A DNA stretch of 64,000 nt from Cyanophora paradoxa (lineage: Eukaryota > Glaucocystophyceae > Cyanophorales > Cyanophoraceae), in the NCBI GenBank assembly GCA_004431415.1, contig QPMI01000015.1:62001-126000 (forward strand), read 5' to 3'. Under the pieces are notes generated by a model. It was given only the letters and a program-made list of their open reading frames with translations. It ran no database searches and was not told the origin of the DNA. Both the position numbers and the translations under genes were made by a program. Of the stretch, positions 39,036-50,510 are shown piece by piece; positions within the stretch are counted from its first letter, which is position 1, and every line of letters starts with the position of its first letter.

Positions 39036-39896
39036 ATGCTTCCTGCAGAAGTCGACATATCCCAATACGGGTGGACGCACACAGCCTCCAAAATTCCCAT
39101 TTTCGGCATCTTCTTCATTCCCTTCGTCCCCACAAAAACCAGCCGCTTCCTCAGCCGCATTCCAATCATCAACATTGTGGCCGAGTACACGTTCTACCTT
39201 CCGAGCGTTAGGGCGCTGAGTAAAGTGGTAGAGATCCTGGGCATCACGTCCGCCCTCATCATCGGTGCAGCAACCGGCTTGGCCAGCTCTGTCGACATTG
39301 ACGAGCTTCGGACGGCGGACGAGCGATTCACCAGCCCCCCTTACTTTGAGACTACGGCCTGGGTCTACGACATGCGCCCTTCAACCTACCTCGCCAACTG
39401 CTTGACTACTTCATTTTTCTGCTCTCTTGCTGTTTTGATCTGCTCGAGTGTTATTCTGTTCTTCATTTCCAACCTTGGAACAGAAAATGATGACCAGCCA
39501 GTTCCGAGGTCGTGGTATACTCCAATGATTCCTGTTTTGCTCTCCAACGTTGCTTTGTTTATTCTTTCTATAATTTTAGCTTCACTCGCTTTTAGTACGC
39601 TTTTGATCATCAAGTTCCCCGACTATGATGTAGAGGGCACGGGGCAGGTCCACTTCACACTGTCTTCCGTCAAAGGCTTCAATGTTCTCATTGCCTCGTA
39701 CATATTTCCGATAATGCTCGCGTTTCTTTTAATTATCGTTTCCCAGGCCGTCTTCTTGCACCGGCTTGGTCTCAGAGATCCAGAAGATCTAGAGAAAGAT
39801 GAGGCGCCGAAAGACATCAATTGCGACGATCTAGATTGCCAACGCCCCAGCTGCAGGCCTGTAGATCTAGATAGTATCAAGCCACCGTCACTTTGA
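39036..39896 (+). CDS. Four-TM membrane protein, 286 aa, unknown family
   Basis: Intronless frame starting MLPAEVDISQYGWTHTASKI. Strong hydrophobic segments: VVEILGITSALIIGAATGLA, CLTTSFFCSLAVLICSSVIL continuing FFISNL, MIPVLLSNVALFILSIILAS continuing LAFSTLLII, and FNVLIASYIFPIMLAFLLII continuing VSQAVFL. A ~60-residue loop lies between the first two. The C-terminus is acidic and cysteine-containing (CDDLDCQRPSC). This Met follows a TATATATA run; an upstream in-frame extension runs through palindromic low-complexity DNA and is not favoured. Base composition is much less GC-rich than genes to its right. No family recognised. Confidence 0.7.
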   Translation: MLPAEVDISQYGWTHTASKIPIFGIFFIPFVPTKTSRFLSRIPIINIVAEYTFYLPSVRALSKVVEILGITSALIIGAATGLASSVDIDELRTADERFTSPPYFETTAWVYDMRPSTYLANCLTTSFFCSLAVLICSSVILFFISNLGTENDDQPVPRSWYTPMIPVLLSNVALFILSIILASLAFSTLLIIKFPDYDVEGTGQVHFTLSSVKGFNVLIASYIFPIMLAFLLIIVSQAVFLHRLGLRDPEDLEKDEAPKDINCDDLDCQRPSCRPVDLDSIKPPSL

Positions 39897-40057
39897 AAAT
39901 GCGCGTACTATATATACAGTCGAATTCTTTATTTTCCAATCGAATTCTTTATATACGTACGCACTTTTTGCACACTATATATATGCTCATTTGCACGCGG
40001 CCGCGGAGTGAACCCAAAATTAGCCTATAATTAACGAGAACCGGGCTCCATAATTAA

Positions 40058-43000
40058 CTACAACATGTCAGAGTCGACGTCGCTGCCGCCGGAGCTGCTC
40101 TCTGCCTGCGCCTGCGGCGGATGCTGCTGCGGCGGCGGCCGAGGAGGATCGAAGGCGGGGGCCGCTCTCGCGCCAGGCCCGCCGGCCACGTCGGGCCCGC
40201 GGGCCCAGGTGGCCTTGACCGGCGCCTGCGACGGGGCGGCGCCGGCGGCAGCAGCTGCTGCTGCAGGCCGTCGCGGCGCCGGCCGCCCGCCGCGCCGCAG
40301 GATCGACGAGAGGGAGAAGGGCGGATGCACCGAAGGATGCGCCGACGGGCCCGACAGCAGGAGCGCGCGGAGGCGCCCCGGGGCCGCCTCGACGGGGGAG
40401 AGCCCCGCGGCGTCCGGGGGACCCTCGAGGGACGCCCCCGCTGCGACCATCGCCCGCGCGCTCTCGGCCCGCCCCCGCTGCGCATTCCTCAGAGAAGGGG
40501 CGCAAGGACGGAAAGGTCAGGAAGGAGCGGGGACCTGGCAGGCGACGTGGAGCGGGGTGCGCCCCGCCGCGTCGCGGGCGGCGAGGGCGCCTGGCGCCCG
40601 CGCGCTCGCGAGCATCGCATCCAGCAGGACGCTCTTGTGCTTACCCCGCGCCGCCACGTGCAGCTGCGGGGCGCGCGGGGGCGGGGAGCGCAAGTCAGCC
40701 TCGCAGTACAGCGACAGAGCAATAACCTCCAGTAAGAGAAATATTAATGGAGCGAGCTCGAGGGCGCTGGCGGCCGCGCGCGTACGCGGGCGGATCGGAC
40801 GGACCGCCGTTCGGCCGGCGGGGTCCTGCGCGGACAGGTCCGACGCGGCGACGAGCTCCGCCGCCGCCCCGCGACGGCCTCGCGCGCCGCCGCCCGGTCG
40901 GAGGGCGCCGCGGCCGGCCGCGACCACGGGCGGCGCGCGGCGAGCTCCATCAGCGGCGTCGCGCCGGCCGCGTCCCGCACGCGCGCCGCCTGCGCACGAC
41001 GGCAATTGCAATCAGCTATCGTCCCGCGTCTTAGGCCTCGATGCCCGCGCGCGTTCCCGAAGCGGCGCCTCATACAATCCGTACTGAAACCTTATAATTA
41101 TAGCTAAGAAGAGATTGAAGGAGAGGGAGCGGAGCGCACGGCCGGGCACTTGGCGAGGAGGGCGCGGAGGAGGCGGGCGGCGGACTCCGCTCCGCCGCCG
41201 CCTTCGGCGTTGCCGGCGCCTAACTCCCGCAGGGCGTGCAGGGCGCAACGGCCGTCCGCGTCCTGCGGCGCGCGCGCCGCGAGCGGGTCAGAGCAGAGCG
41301 ATCTGAACGGCTCAGAGCGCCGCTCAGATCTGAGCCGTGCGCGTGCACGCGCCTGAGCGGCGGGGTCCGAGTAGGGGAGGAGGGCCAGGGCCGCGTCGTG
41401 CCTCCGGCGGCACGCGATCGCGAGCGGCGTGCGGCCTGCGAAGGTGTTAAGGAGGAGTAGGCTTTAGGAGGGGGGCCGAGCTCGAGGGACCGATCGGGTC
41501 GCGGCGGGCGGCGGCGGCCGCGGCCGCCGCGGGCTCCGGGAGGAGGGCCAGGAGGTCGCCTACACCCCAGACCGTGGGCACCGCCGCCGCCTTGAGTAAA
41601 GAGAGAGAGAGAGAGATCAAAAGTCAAAGGAGAAAACCAAATGGAGTAGCGGGGTACGGGTGCGAACGTAGTGGAGGACGCTGTACCCCAGGTCGTCCGC
41701 GGGCTCCAGCGGGGCCCCCCGGGCCACGAAGGCAGCCGCCGCGGCACGCGTCTTCGGGTGCCACTCCCCCTGCGAATCGAATCTCAAGTCGAACTTGGCT
41801 CGACTACGGTACGTATTTGAATACGTACCGGGAGGCTTGCGCGGGCGGCGTCGCCAGGGGAGGGGCGGAGGAGGGCGAAGAAGGGTGAGGGCAGGCCGGG
41901 CGGGGCGGGGCGCCAGTCGGCCCCCGCCTCCAGCAGCGCCACGACCGCGCCGGTGGCCCGCGCCTCGCAGGCGACGTACAGCGCAGTCCTGCACGAGGGC
42001 CCCTTCATGATTAGCCGGGATGAAAAGACTCATAGATGAGCAGCGCATTCATAAATCACTAAATTTATCCGCCGAGATTGATCATTGCATTGACCAGACG
42101 ATCAAGCTTAAGGATGCCGTTTCTTTTAGATTAGCGAGTGCATCGATTTCATCATCACCTGCCGGAGTGGTCCTGGGCGTCGATGGGGGCGCTCGGGGCG
42201 CCGCCAGCGGCCGCCCGGGGCGCGAGCAGGGCGGAGACGAAGGACGGGTCGGCCTGCGCGGCGGCGGCGTGGAGCGCCGTGGCCCCCTCGTCGTCCCTCG
42301 CCGCCGCGTCGACCTCGGCCCGCTCTGCAAACGAAGTGTTCGGACGAGGCGAACGCGGAGCGCGCCGCGAACGAAGCGTTTGGATATGCACGTACCCAGG
42401 AGGGCCTTCAGCACGGGGAGGCCCCCCGGGTTGCGGGCGGCGAGGTGGAGGGGGGTACGCCCGCCCGGCCCGGGAGAGCGCAGGTCCGCCCCGGGGGCGC
42501 CCACCAGCGGCCCCGCGACCTCCGTGGCGGGGTTGTCCCTCTCCAGCAGGCGCTCCAAGGGGGTACGGCCCTCGCGATCTGCGGATTTTCACGCGTAGGT
42601 ACGACGAGACAGAAGGAGGAGAAGAAGAAGAGCTGTACCCCGGAGATTCACGGCGCGGGGGCACGCCGCCACGATGGCCCGAACGGCATCGGCCGCGGCC
42701 GTGGGGGCGTGAGGGGGGCCCCGGAGCAGCGCGCCGAGGAGGGGCCGCCCCTCGCCGTCCTGCGGCCCCGGCTCGGGCTCGTCATCGATCGCGAACCGAA
42801 TTCGAAGCGAAGGCCGAAGGCGTCGTCGTGTGAAAGGCTAAAAATAGCGCACGGGGATGCAAGGGTCGGCCCCGAGGGACAGGAGCGCCTGGAGCGCGCC
42901 GAGGGCGGCGGGACCCCATGTCTTCGTTCCCGCCAAAACCTGCGCTATTTTTAGATTGGATTGGATCTATTTTTAGCGCAGCGGACCTGGAGGGGGGTAG

Positions 43001-43779
43001 CGGTGGGGCCTTCGGAGAGGTACGCGCCGGCCTTCTGAGGGGAGAGCGCCCGCGCGTTCGCGGCGCCGGCGAGGCCCCAGCCCCGGAACAGCTGCGCCAG
43101 CCGCCCGATCGTGAGGGTCCCAGTGGGAAGAAGGGCCTTAGTTGGACTAAGACGCGCGCGCGACCTCGGCAATGTCGCTCGGGAGCGGTTGCGCGTTCGG
43201 CTTCGCGCAGTTGGCAGCGACGAGGTGCAGCGCCGTGGAGCCCGGGGGGTACAGCGGCGTCAGCGTCGGGCTGCCGTCCGCCGAGTGTAAGCGCAGTTGC
43301 GGGGGGGTACATGTATATCAAGGGATCAGCGTACATGTCCGTTCCCAGCCCCATTGGGTAGGGCGCGCCCTGCGGTCGGAATCGGTCCCAGCCACCCATG
43401 AGAGAGAAGCTAAAAATAGCCTTTAAGCTGAAGCGCGCACCCAGGGGTCCGGCTGGCGTCGCCAGGCGCCGGGCAGGCACGCGGCGCGGGGGTCGGCCCC
43501 CCGGGCCGCGAGGCGGCGGGCCAGGTCCCAGTGGCGCTCGCCCGGGGCGGTCCCGTTGGCGGCCTGGAGGAACGGGGTGAGGCCGCACGGGTCCCGCCCC
43601 TCGAGCCCCGCGCAGGGGACGCCCGCCGGCCTCCCCGGTCCAGCGCGCCCTCCTAAGGGGGAGACGTTAGGGGGGGGGGGGGGGGGGGGGGAGGGGGAGG
43701 AGGAGGGGAGGGCGCACGCGGGCGGCCTCCGAGGGGACCCCCGCGCGGGCCAACTGCAGCGGATCCGGACGCAGTTCAA
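40058..43779 (-). CDS. Ankyrin-repeat protein (multi-exon, borders approximate)
   Basis: Minus-strand exons show ankyrin signatures: DPCGLTPFLQAANGT with LARRLAARGADPRAA (about 43.6-43.4 kb), GGRTPLHLAARNPGGLPVLK (42.5), DDEGATALHAAAAQADPSFV (42.3), CRTALYVACEARATGAVVAL continuing LEAGAD (42.0-41.9), DAAGRTPLHVACQ (40.6) and DAAGLSPVEAAPG (40.4). These are separated by introns with shorter AT-richer stretches (CTAAAAATAGC near 42838 and 43400). The C-terminus is Ala/Pro-rich then acidic (SSSGGSDVDSDML), stop at 40060-40058. A 22-base G run (43670-43691) lies in a probable intron. A scaffold or protein-binding role is implied by the repeats only. It may be joined to the next gene: the F-box/LRR frame stops only ~20 bases upstream, with a possible intron across the join. 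Confidence 0.6.
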
Positions 43780-43797
43780 AGCTCAGCGGCCGGCAGT

Positions 43798-43960
43798 TCA
43801 AAGTTTACGCTTAAAAATCGCTCCTAGAACTCTCATGCTATATTTGAAGGGAGTGCCGACCTCTGCATAGAAATTTCCGTCGACGATGAGGAGGCCCGGC
43901 CGCGCGCGCCGCAGCTGCTCTCGCAGCGACCTTCCTCCTCCTCCTCCTCCTCCTCCCCCC

Positions 43961-44001
<41 letters not shown>

Positions 44002-45677
44002 GCCGCCGCCGAACATGCCGCCGCCGCCGCCAAAGCCGCCGGCCCCGACCGGAGCCCCGAAGAGGCCGCCCGGGGCGGCAGCGTTGCCGGCGGCCGCCGG
44101 ACCCCCGCCGAGAAGCCCCGGGACCGGCGGCGCGTCGTTCCCGACGATCGTTACCCCGCCTCCGCCGCCGACGATCGCTCCGAACTGGAGCCCGCCCGGA
44201 TTCGGAGCCCCAAAGAGCCCGGCGTGGGCCCCGCCGCCGTCCTCCGCTGCCCCAAAGGGACTACCGCCCGCCGCCCCAAAGGGACTACCGCCCGTCGCCC
44301 CGAAGCCGCCCCCGCCTGCCGCCCCGAAGCCACCCCCGCCTGCGGCCCCGAAAACGGCGCCGTCGGCTGCTCCGAAGCCGCCCCCGCCTGCCGCCCCGAA
44401 GCCGCCCCCGCCTGCCGCTCCGAATACGCCTCCGTCGGCTGCTCCGAAGGCGGCCACGCCTGCAGCTGGGTTCCCAAAGACGCCGTCGTCGTCGGCTGCT
44501 CCGAAAGCTCCGCCGCCTGCGGCGCCGAAGCCGCCGCCTGCCACTCCGAAGTCGACGCCGCCTCCACCGAACAGGCCGCCTCCCCCTGCGTCGTCCGGCG
44601 GCTGCAGGGCGTCAGCTTGGGCGCAGCGTCTGCAGGGGCTGATGGGACATGCAGGCACCAGGTACAGCTGTGCGAGCTTGGGCGCGGCGTCGAGGAGCGC
44701 CTGCGCGAACCCGCCCAGGTCGCCCTGCCGCGCGACGACACCCGTCACGTCCAGCGCGATCAGCTCGGGGAGGCTGGGGGTACAGCATCAGAGAAGGGGG
44801 GGGCGGGGGCGACGACATGGGGAGGGAGGCCGGGCGCACTGAATCCCTTCGAAGGCCGCCTTCAGGCACTCGGGGCCGCCGATCACAGTGGCGCTGCGCG
44901 GCGCGGGTCAGCCTTCGCCAGTGTTTTGAATGCTGCTGGATGAGCGCACGCGAGGTAAATGTGCTGCACGGACGCGCGGCAGGCCTGAATGCAGGCCCGC
45001 AGGACCCTGTAGCCTATCTTGAGGCCGGAGAGGTTGAGGAGGCGGAGGCGGGGCAGGGGAGGTAGAGGCTCCTCGAAGTCCCCGAGGCGCGACCCTCGCA
45101 GCGGGCGGAAGAACGCCGCGGAGAGGTGAGTGAGCTCGTTTGTATGCGAGAGGATCTGCCGTCCGACAGGCGCGCTTCAGAAAGAGCGCGGCGGCGGCCG
45201 CGCGGCAGATCTAGACTCGGGCTCGCCTTGTAGATGTGGCGCTCGGAGAGCTGATGGAGCCCGCTGAAGCAGAGGCGGCGGATGTGGCGACTCATCTTGA
45301 GGCATGCGCCGACGGCCAGGCTGGGCGGGTCCCGGTCCTGAGAGGTCCGCGCGAGCGCGATCCGGATCCCGGAACGAATTCGAAGGTTAGCGCGGGGAAG
45401 AAGGGGAATCCTGGGTTTTGGAAAGCGATCATACCGATAAGATGGGTTCCTCGAAGAGCGACGGATGCCAGCAGGCGGCGCGCAGCTGCCTGGCGGCCGC
45501 GCCCAGGTTGCACAGCGCTCTGAGCCCGTCCGCCGCGACGAAGCGCGCCACGATAACCAGCACCTCATCTGCAATTCGAATGAGCGAATAAGTAGGTTCG
45601 GTGCATCCGCGACACGAACCTGGCACTGACAGGAGACCGGCCTCTGCAGCGTTGAGCTGCGCTGCTGCAGCTTCCAT
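43798..45677 (-). CDS. F-box/LRR-like protein with FG-rich tract (copy A)
   Basis: Start region MEAAAAQLNAAEAGLLSVPG, then an F-box-like segment ADEVLVIVARFVAADGLRAL (about 45.6-45.4 kb), leucine-rich segments (MSRHIRRLCFSGLHQLSERH; LPRLRLLNLSGLKIGYRVLR near 45.0) and DLGGFAQALLDAAPKLAQLY (44.7). Next comes a ~200-residue tract with more than a dozen FG dipeptides (GGGFGAAGGGAFGAA type), a polyglycine run, and LREQLRRARPGLLIVDGNFY. FG tracts typify nucleoporins; here the tract interrupts an LRR-like end. The exon end near 43.87 kb is uncertain. Its first ATG faces a plus-strand SUFE1-like leader 125 bases away, as in copies B and C, so it belongs to the same duplicated family though it is more diverged. 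Confidence 0.5.
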
Positions 45678-45779
45678 TTCGTCGACCAGAGCCAGCGCTG
45701 GCGTGCGCCCAACGCGTTTGAAACGCCCGCTGGCACCGCTACGGCGCTGCTGCGGCCGCTGCGGCGCTGCCGGCTGAAG

Positions 45780-46920
45780 GGGTACGGAGACCCAACGCAT
45801 CATGTTCTCGGTCGCCGGCGCCGTGAGCCAGCCCCTGAGCGTCCGCTCCGCGGCGCCGCCGGACCGTGGTGCCACCTGCACCGCGAGCCAGCACCAGCGG
45901 GCCAAACGCGCCGCCGAAGCCGCCGCGCGCAGCTGGCTCGGCAGCCCCGCGCAGCTCTCGCGGTCGGCCTGCATGGCAACCCGTGGCAGTTCGTTTGGTG
46001 GCAACGGCGCGCGCACGGCGCGTGCTGGCGGCAGGCGAGATCGTGCGGCCGGCGATTCGCGCTTCGCAGCCTATCGAATCGCAGGTCGCGCCCGCTCGCG
46101 GGTCGCATTTCCAGGGCTCGTGCGAGTGTGCTTGCCGTTTGTGTGGGAAACAGAGCCATTGCGGCGGCACCGCCTTAGTGGCCGCCGGCACGCACCAGCT
46201 GCGGCCCGGCCTCTCGATCCAGCGGGTGCGCCCGTCTCGTAGTCGCCGCGGCTTGCGCTTCTAACGCCTTTGGACAGGTCCGCAAGGCAAGCTGCGGGCG
46301 GGAGCGGTCGGGGCGTCCACGGGGGCCGGTCCCTGAGCTCGGGCGCGCGGGCGTGGCGGGCGGGCGGGCGGGACCCATGCGGCCGCCCCGCGCTCATGAC
46401 GGCTGCTAAGTGATTCCCCTCGTGCACTCCGGTGCGCTTGCAGCCCGCACCGCGGCCTCCCGTCCTCCCCCGCCGCCGCTGACGTTTGCCCGGCCAGCAT
46501 TTTCCATGTACCCCTCCACGCTGACCCCCGCGGGGACCCGCCGGCCTCGGCATCAGACTCGTCTTGTCGCCCCCGTTCCAACGAGGTGCGACACGCCGGG
46601 GCGCGGCGGGGTAGAATAGGGTACCCCCCTCGGCCCCCCACGCCGACCTTCGCCCCAGGACGCCGTTGAACTTCCCCCCGCCCCTCTCGAGTGTGGCGAA
46701 TCCGATGGTGCGCCTCTCGCGGGCCGCCGGCGCGCGCTCGACGAGATCTCACCCACCCAGTCCGACGGTCCTTCGCTCAGGTACCCCCGAGCTTTTGGGG
46801 CCGGCGCCTGCGCCGTCGGAGCGCGGCCGGCCACCTTTAGCGCGGCGTTGGACTTCGCCGCCTTTGGCGCGTGCGGCCTGCTGGCGGCATCCGTGGTCCG
46901 TCTTCTCGCTGCTCTCCGGT
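45780..46920. repeat. Segmental duplication block 1
   Basis: Closely similar in the same orientation to about 49430-50510. Matching landmarks: CGCAAGGCAAGCTGCGGGCG (near 46280) and its relative near 49872, GTCGGGGCGTCCACGGGGGC (near 46307 and 49899), and GGTACCCCCGAGCTTTTGGG (near 46780 and 50364). Block 1 carries an orphan SUFE1 leader. Otherwise no gene is supported between 46243 and 47235. Confidence 0.75.
45802..46242 (+). pseudogene. Orphan SUFE1 5' leader, copy 1
   Basis: MFSVAGAVSQPLSVRSAAPP with ARSWLGSPAQLSRSACMA matches the N-terminal leader of the intact SUFE1 gene at 53070 (MFQVALSQPLSVRSAAPSAR and ARSWLGSPAQLSWSACVA). No SufE or BolA domain follows; the frame drifts into unrelated Arg/Pro-rich sequence. 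A by-product of segmental duplication with the adjacent F-box gene. Whether it is transcribed is unknown. Confidence 0.6.
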
Positions 46921-47235
46921 CCGCGGGGGCCTCCCGGAGTCCCCGGTGGCGCCTCGCCCCCCCCTCCTCCTTCGCCGCCCTCCTCCGCCGGCCCCCGCCG
47001 GCCCGCCCGGCCGCACCCCGCCTCCCCGAGGCCAGCAAGGCCAGGGACACGTATTGCGGTCGGAATCGAAGGCTTCGTGACAGGAGGCCGATAGTGCAGG
47101 CATCTAGATCTAGATCTGACAAGAATCTAGATCTTGGGACAGAGAAGTAGATCAGGCTAGAGCTAAACAAAAAGCTAAAAGATGAGAGCCGCCGCATTGG
47201 ACAAGAACAAGCTTAAGAACGAGAATTAGAAGTAG

Positions 47236-49309
47236 CTATTGCGCTACAGATTCAAAATAAATCCCCGAATAGCTGACGCGCGACGGCGAGATGCCGAGGG
47301 CCTGCGCCAGCGACGCCTTTGCCCGCTCGGCGTCTCGGGCCACGGACTCCTGCGGCTTGGACCGGTACTCCCTGGCCAGAAAGAAGTCGACCTGCTGCAC
47401 CATCAGCCCACGCCAGCGGGTCAGGGCCGGCGGGAAAACCCGCAGATCTCGAGCGCAGCCGGCGAAGGCGGAGAGGCGATCGAGCAGGCCGCCCTCCAGA
47501 GCCGCCTCGCCCACGACGGTCCAGAAAAAGAGGTCGCGCGGTGGGGCGGCAGCAAGCTTAAGCGCCGCGGCGGCCTCCGCGAGGTGCGGGGACGCCGGGT
47601 CGACCCCCATCCGGAGCGAGAGGACGCGCCCGCGGGCCGCGCGGGCCAGCGCCGCGAACGCTTCGAGAGCCAGAGGGGGTGGCAACCCGTTTAGATCTGC
47701 CTCGCCCTCAGACGGGGTAGGGGCGGGGCGGGGTGGAGCGGGCAAAGGCGCACAGACGCTCAGCTCCAGGCCGGGAAGGGAAGGCGACCGCTCGAGGGCA
47801 GTCGCAAGGCCGTAGAATACTTGGATCGCCGTAGAATGGCTCAGCTTGCCTGCCCCGCGCGCGTTCTTAGACGGGGCGGGGCGGGGCGGAGCGCGGCGCG
47901 GAGCCTACCGAAGTTCAGCGCGAGGTAGGCGAGGGACGGAGACCGCTCGAGGGCAGCCGCGAGGCCGGCGAGGCGGGCGGCGAGCGACGCGGAGCCGGCA
48001 TCATTCTCAGGGCCAACAAGCTTGAACAGTGGCCCCAGGCTTCGGAGCGCCGGGCAGGACCCCAGAGCAGCCAGATCGTCCTCTCCCACATCCGGGTCCA
48101 GCTGCGGCGCGGGCGGGAGAATTGAGGCGGGACGCACGGGCGGGCGGGGGCGGAACAGGGCGGGCGGGCGGACTTGGAAGTAAAGGGCTGTGAGACGCTC
48201 GAGGGCTGCGAGGCGCGGTAGGGCGCGCAGAGCGGCCCCGGAGAGCGGACAGCCGGGCCGCCCCTGAAACCACAGCCTGCTCGTTGTCAGGCGAGGAAAG
48301 GGAAACGAGACTTCAATTGCGTGCGCACTCTTTGAGGGAACGCGCCGCGGGGCCGGAGGCGAGGCCCTCGAGCAGAGATTCGATGGCCAGACGCTCTGGT
48401 ACATCAGAATTGGTTTCTCCCACGTGTAGAACCTCCAGGGAACGCAGGGCGGCTAGTTTTCCAGCGGCCTCAACGCTAAGATAACCGGCTTCGACCTGCC
48501 GTGAGGAGGAGAAGTTCTTAGCACACACCACGAGCGAGAACGCGCGCGAGGGCGCGGAGGGGAGCGCGGACCCGCTTGAGGCGCGGGAGGCAACGGGCGA
48601 TCGCGCCCGCCGCCTGCCCGTCGACGCACCAGTAGGCTGGGATGGAGAGGTTCTCCAAGTTGGGGAAAGGGCGGAGAAGAGGCTCCAGGTGGGGAAGCTT
48701 GCCGAAGCCTGCATGCGCTGAAGAAGCCGCGTTTATGTACCGAAGGCTTAAGCTGCGGAGCGCGGGACAGACGGAGGAGCCCCGCGGCACGAGGGCGCCG
48801 AGCACTTCGCTGAAGTAGAAGCTCTCGAGCTCGTCGGCGCCGCCGCTGACGAAAAAGCGGTGGAAGACGACGCGTACGTCGTCGAGCGCGCCGCTCGCCA
48901 TCACGAACGCCTCCACGAGAGAGCAAGCGATCTGGTTCCAGCTCGCCATCTTCTTTACATCTGATCCTTCGGGCTCTCGCATCTCCAGGCACAGCGACGC
49001 GCCGCGAGAGACGTGTATCCACCGCCCGCTCGAGTTCGCTCCGCGGTTCTCGCCGTCAGCTTCGATCAAAAGACGCTCGAGGCACTTTGCGCCCTCCACA
49101 CTGGACGCGCTGACGACCACCCGGCTCCAGAGCACAGCCTCGGCCGCCGCGCGCCAGCGCTTGCAGACCGCACGCGCGGCGGCTGCTGCTTGCAGGCCGA
49201 TGCTCTCAAAGATTTGAGAGAGGAGCGCGTCCGGCAGCTGGTCAAATGGCGACGACTGTGCCGTGGCGGCCAAGTCGAGCGCCAGCGTCTCTCCCTCGCT
49301 CGCCGGCAT
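47236..49309 (-). CDS. F-box/LRR-like protein (copy B)
   Basis: Starts MPASEGETLALDLAATAQSS, followed by a clear F-box: SPFDQLPDALLSQIFESIGL ... ARAVCKRWRAAAEAVLW (residues ~20-62). Leucine-rich segments follow (PALRSLSLRYINAASSAHAG; FPNLENLSIPAYWCVDGQAA). A short intron of about 46 bases (GTTCTC...CGGCAG, near 48.5 kb) leads into QVEAGYLSVEAAGKLAALRS and SLEVLHV. Later exons (48.3-47.9 and 47.7-47.24 kb) end ISPSRVSYSGIYFESVAQ. F-box proteins recruit substrates to SCF ubiquitin ligases through C-terminal repeats. Closely parallels copy C exon by exon. Confidence 0.7.
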
Positions 49310-49429
49310 CGCGTGCGCAGAACCGATCGCCGCACGCGCTGAACGCGACACTACAAGTCTGCAACTGCGACGGAGGCTGGCGGAGCAAGCGCAGCAGCTT
49401 CAAGCGCAGCTTGAAGCGCTGGCTGCTGG

Positions 49430-50510
49430 GGTACGCAGATCCAAACGCATCATGTTCCAGGTCGCCGCGAGCCGCTCCGCGGCGCCGTCGTCCCACGGTG
49501 CCACGAGCCAGCCCCAACGACCCAAATGCAAGCGCGCCGCCGCAGCCGCCGCGCGCAGCTGGCTCGGCAGCCCCGCGCAGCTCTCGTGGTCGGCCTGCGT
49601 GGCGGCCCATGGTCCAGTTCGTTCGGTGGCACCGGCGCGCGCACATGTCGTCGCGGCGGGCGATTCGCGCTTCGCAAGTCACGCCTGCTCGCAGGTCGCG
49701 TTTCCAGGGTCGTGCGAGTACGCTTGCTGTTTTGACGGGACAGAGCCGTTGCGGCGACACCGCCTCAGCGGCCGCCGGCACGCGTCAGGTGCGGCCCGGC
49801 CTCAAGATCTAACGGGTGCGCCCGTCCCGTAGTCGCCGCGGCGTGCGCTTCTGACGCCTTTGGAGAGGTCCGGAAGGCAAGCTGCGGGCGGGAGCGGTCG
49901 GGGCGTCCACGGGGGCCGGTCCCTGAGCTCGAGCGGGCGCCGGCGTGGCGGGCGGGCGGGACCTATGCGGCCGCCGCGCGCTCATGACAGCTGCTCAGCG
50001 GCTTTCCTCGTGCACACCGGTGCGCTTGCAGCCTGCCCCACCGCCACCCGTTCTCCCCTGCCGTCGCTGACGCCCGCCCGGCCAGCGTTTTCGGTGTACC
50101 CCTCCACGGCGGCCCCGCAGGGACCCGCCGGCCTCGCCGTCGGACTCGCCGTGTCGCCCCCGTTCCAAAGAGGTGCGGCACGCCGGGGCGCGGCGTGATA
50201 AGATAGGGTACCCCCCCTCGCCCCCGACGCCGACCTTCGCCCCAGGACCCCGTTAAACTTCCCCCCGCCCCTCTCGAGCGTGGCGAATCCGATGGTGCGC
50301 CTCTCGCGGGCCGCCGGCGCGCGCTCGACAAGATCTCACGCACCCCGCCGGCCCTTCGCTCAGGTACCCCCGAGCTTTTGGGGCCGGCGCCTGCGCCGTC
50401 GGAGCGCGGCCGGCCACCTTTAGCGCGGCGTTGGACTTCGCCGCCATAGGCGCGTGCGGCCTGCTGGCGGCATCCGTAGTACGTGTTCTCGCTCCGCTCA
50501 GCCGGGCCAG
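49430..50510. repeat. Segmental duplication block 2
   Basis: Counterpart of 45780-46920, with the same order of landmarks and higher similarity to the SUFE1 5' region at 53060-53310 in its first part. Contains the second orphan leader. Confidence 0.75.
49452..49832 (+). pseudogene. Orphan SUFE1 5' leader, copy 2
   Basis: MFQVAASRSAAPSSHGATSQ, then ARSWLGSPAQLSWSACVAAH and GPVRSVAPARAHVVAAGDSR, nearly identical to the intact SUFE1 leader until about residue 75. There the SufE domain should begin; instead an unrelated Arg-rich frame continues. It faces the copy-B F-box start (49309) across ~140 bases. Confidence 0.65.

Noticed and set aside
44224-44943. Plus-strand Pro/Ala/Cys-rich frames opposite the FG tract
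   Set aside because: Shadows of the FG/Gly repeat; the minus strand connects to LRR-like exons on both sides.
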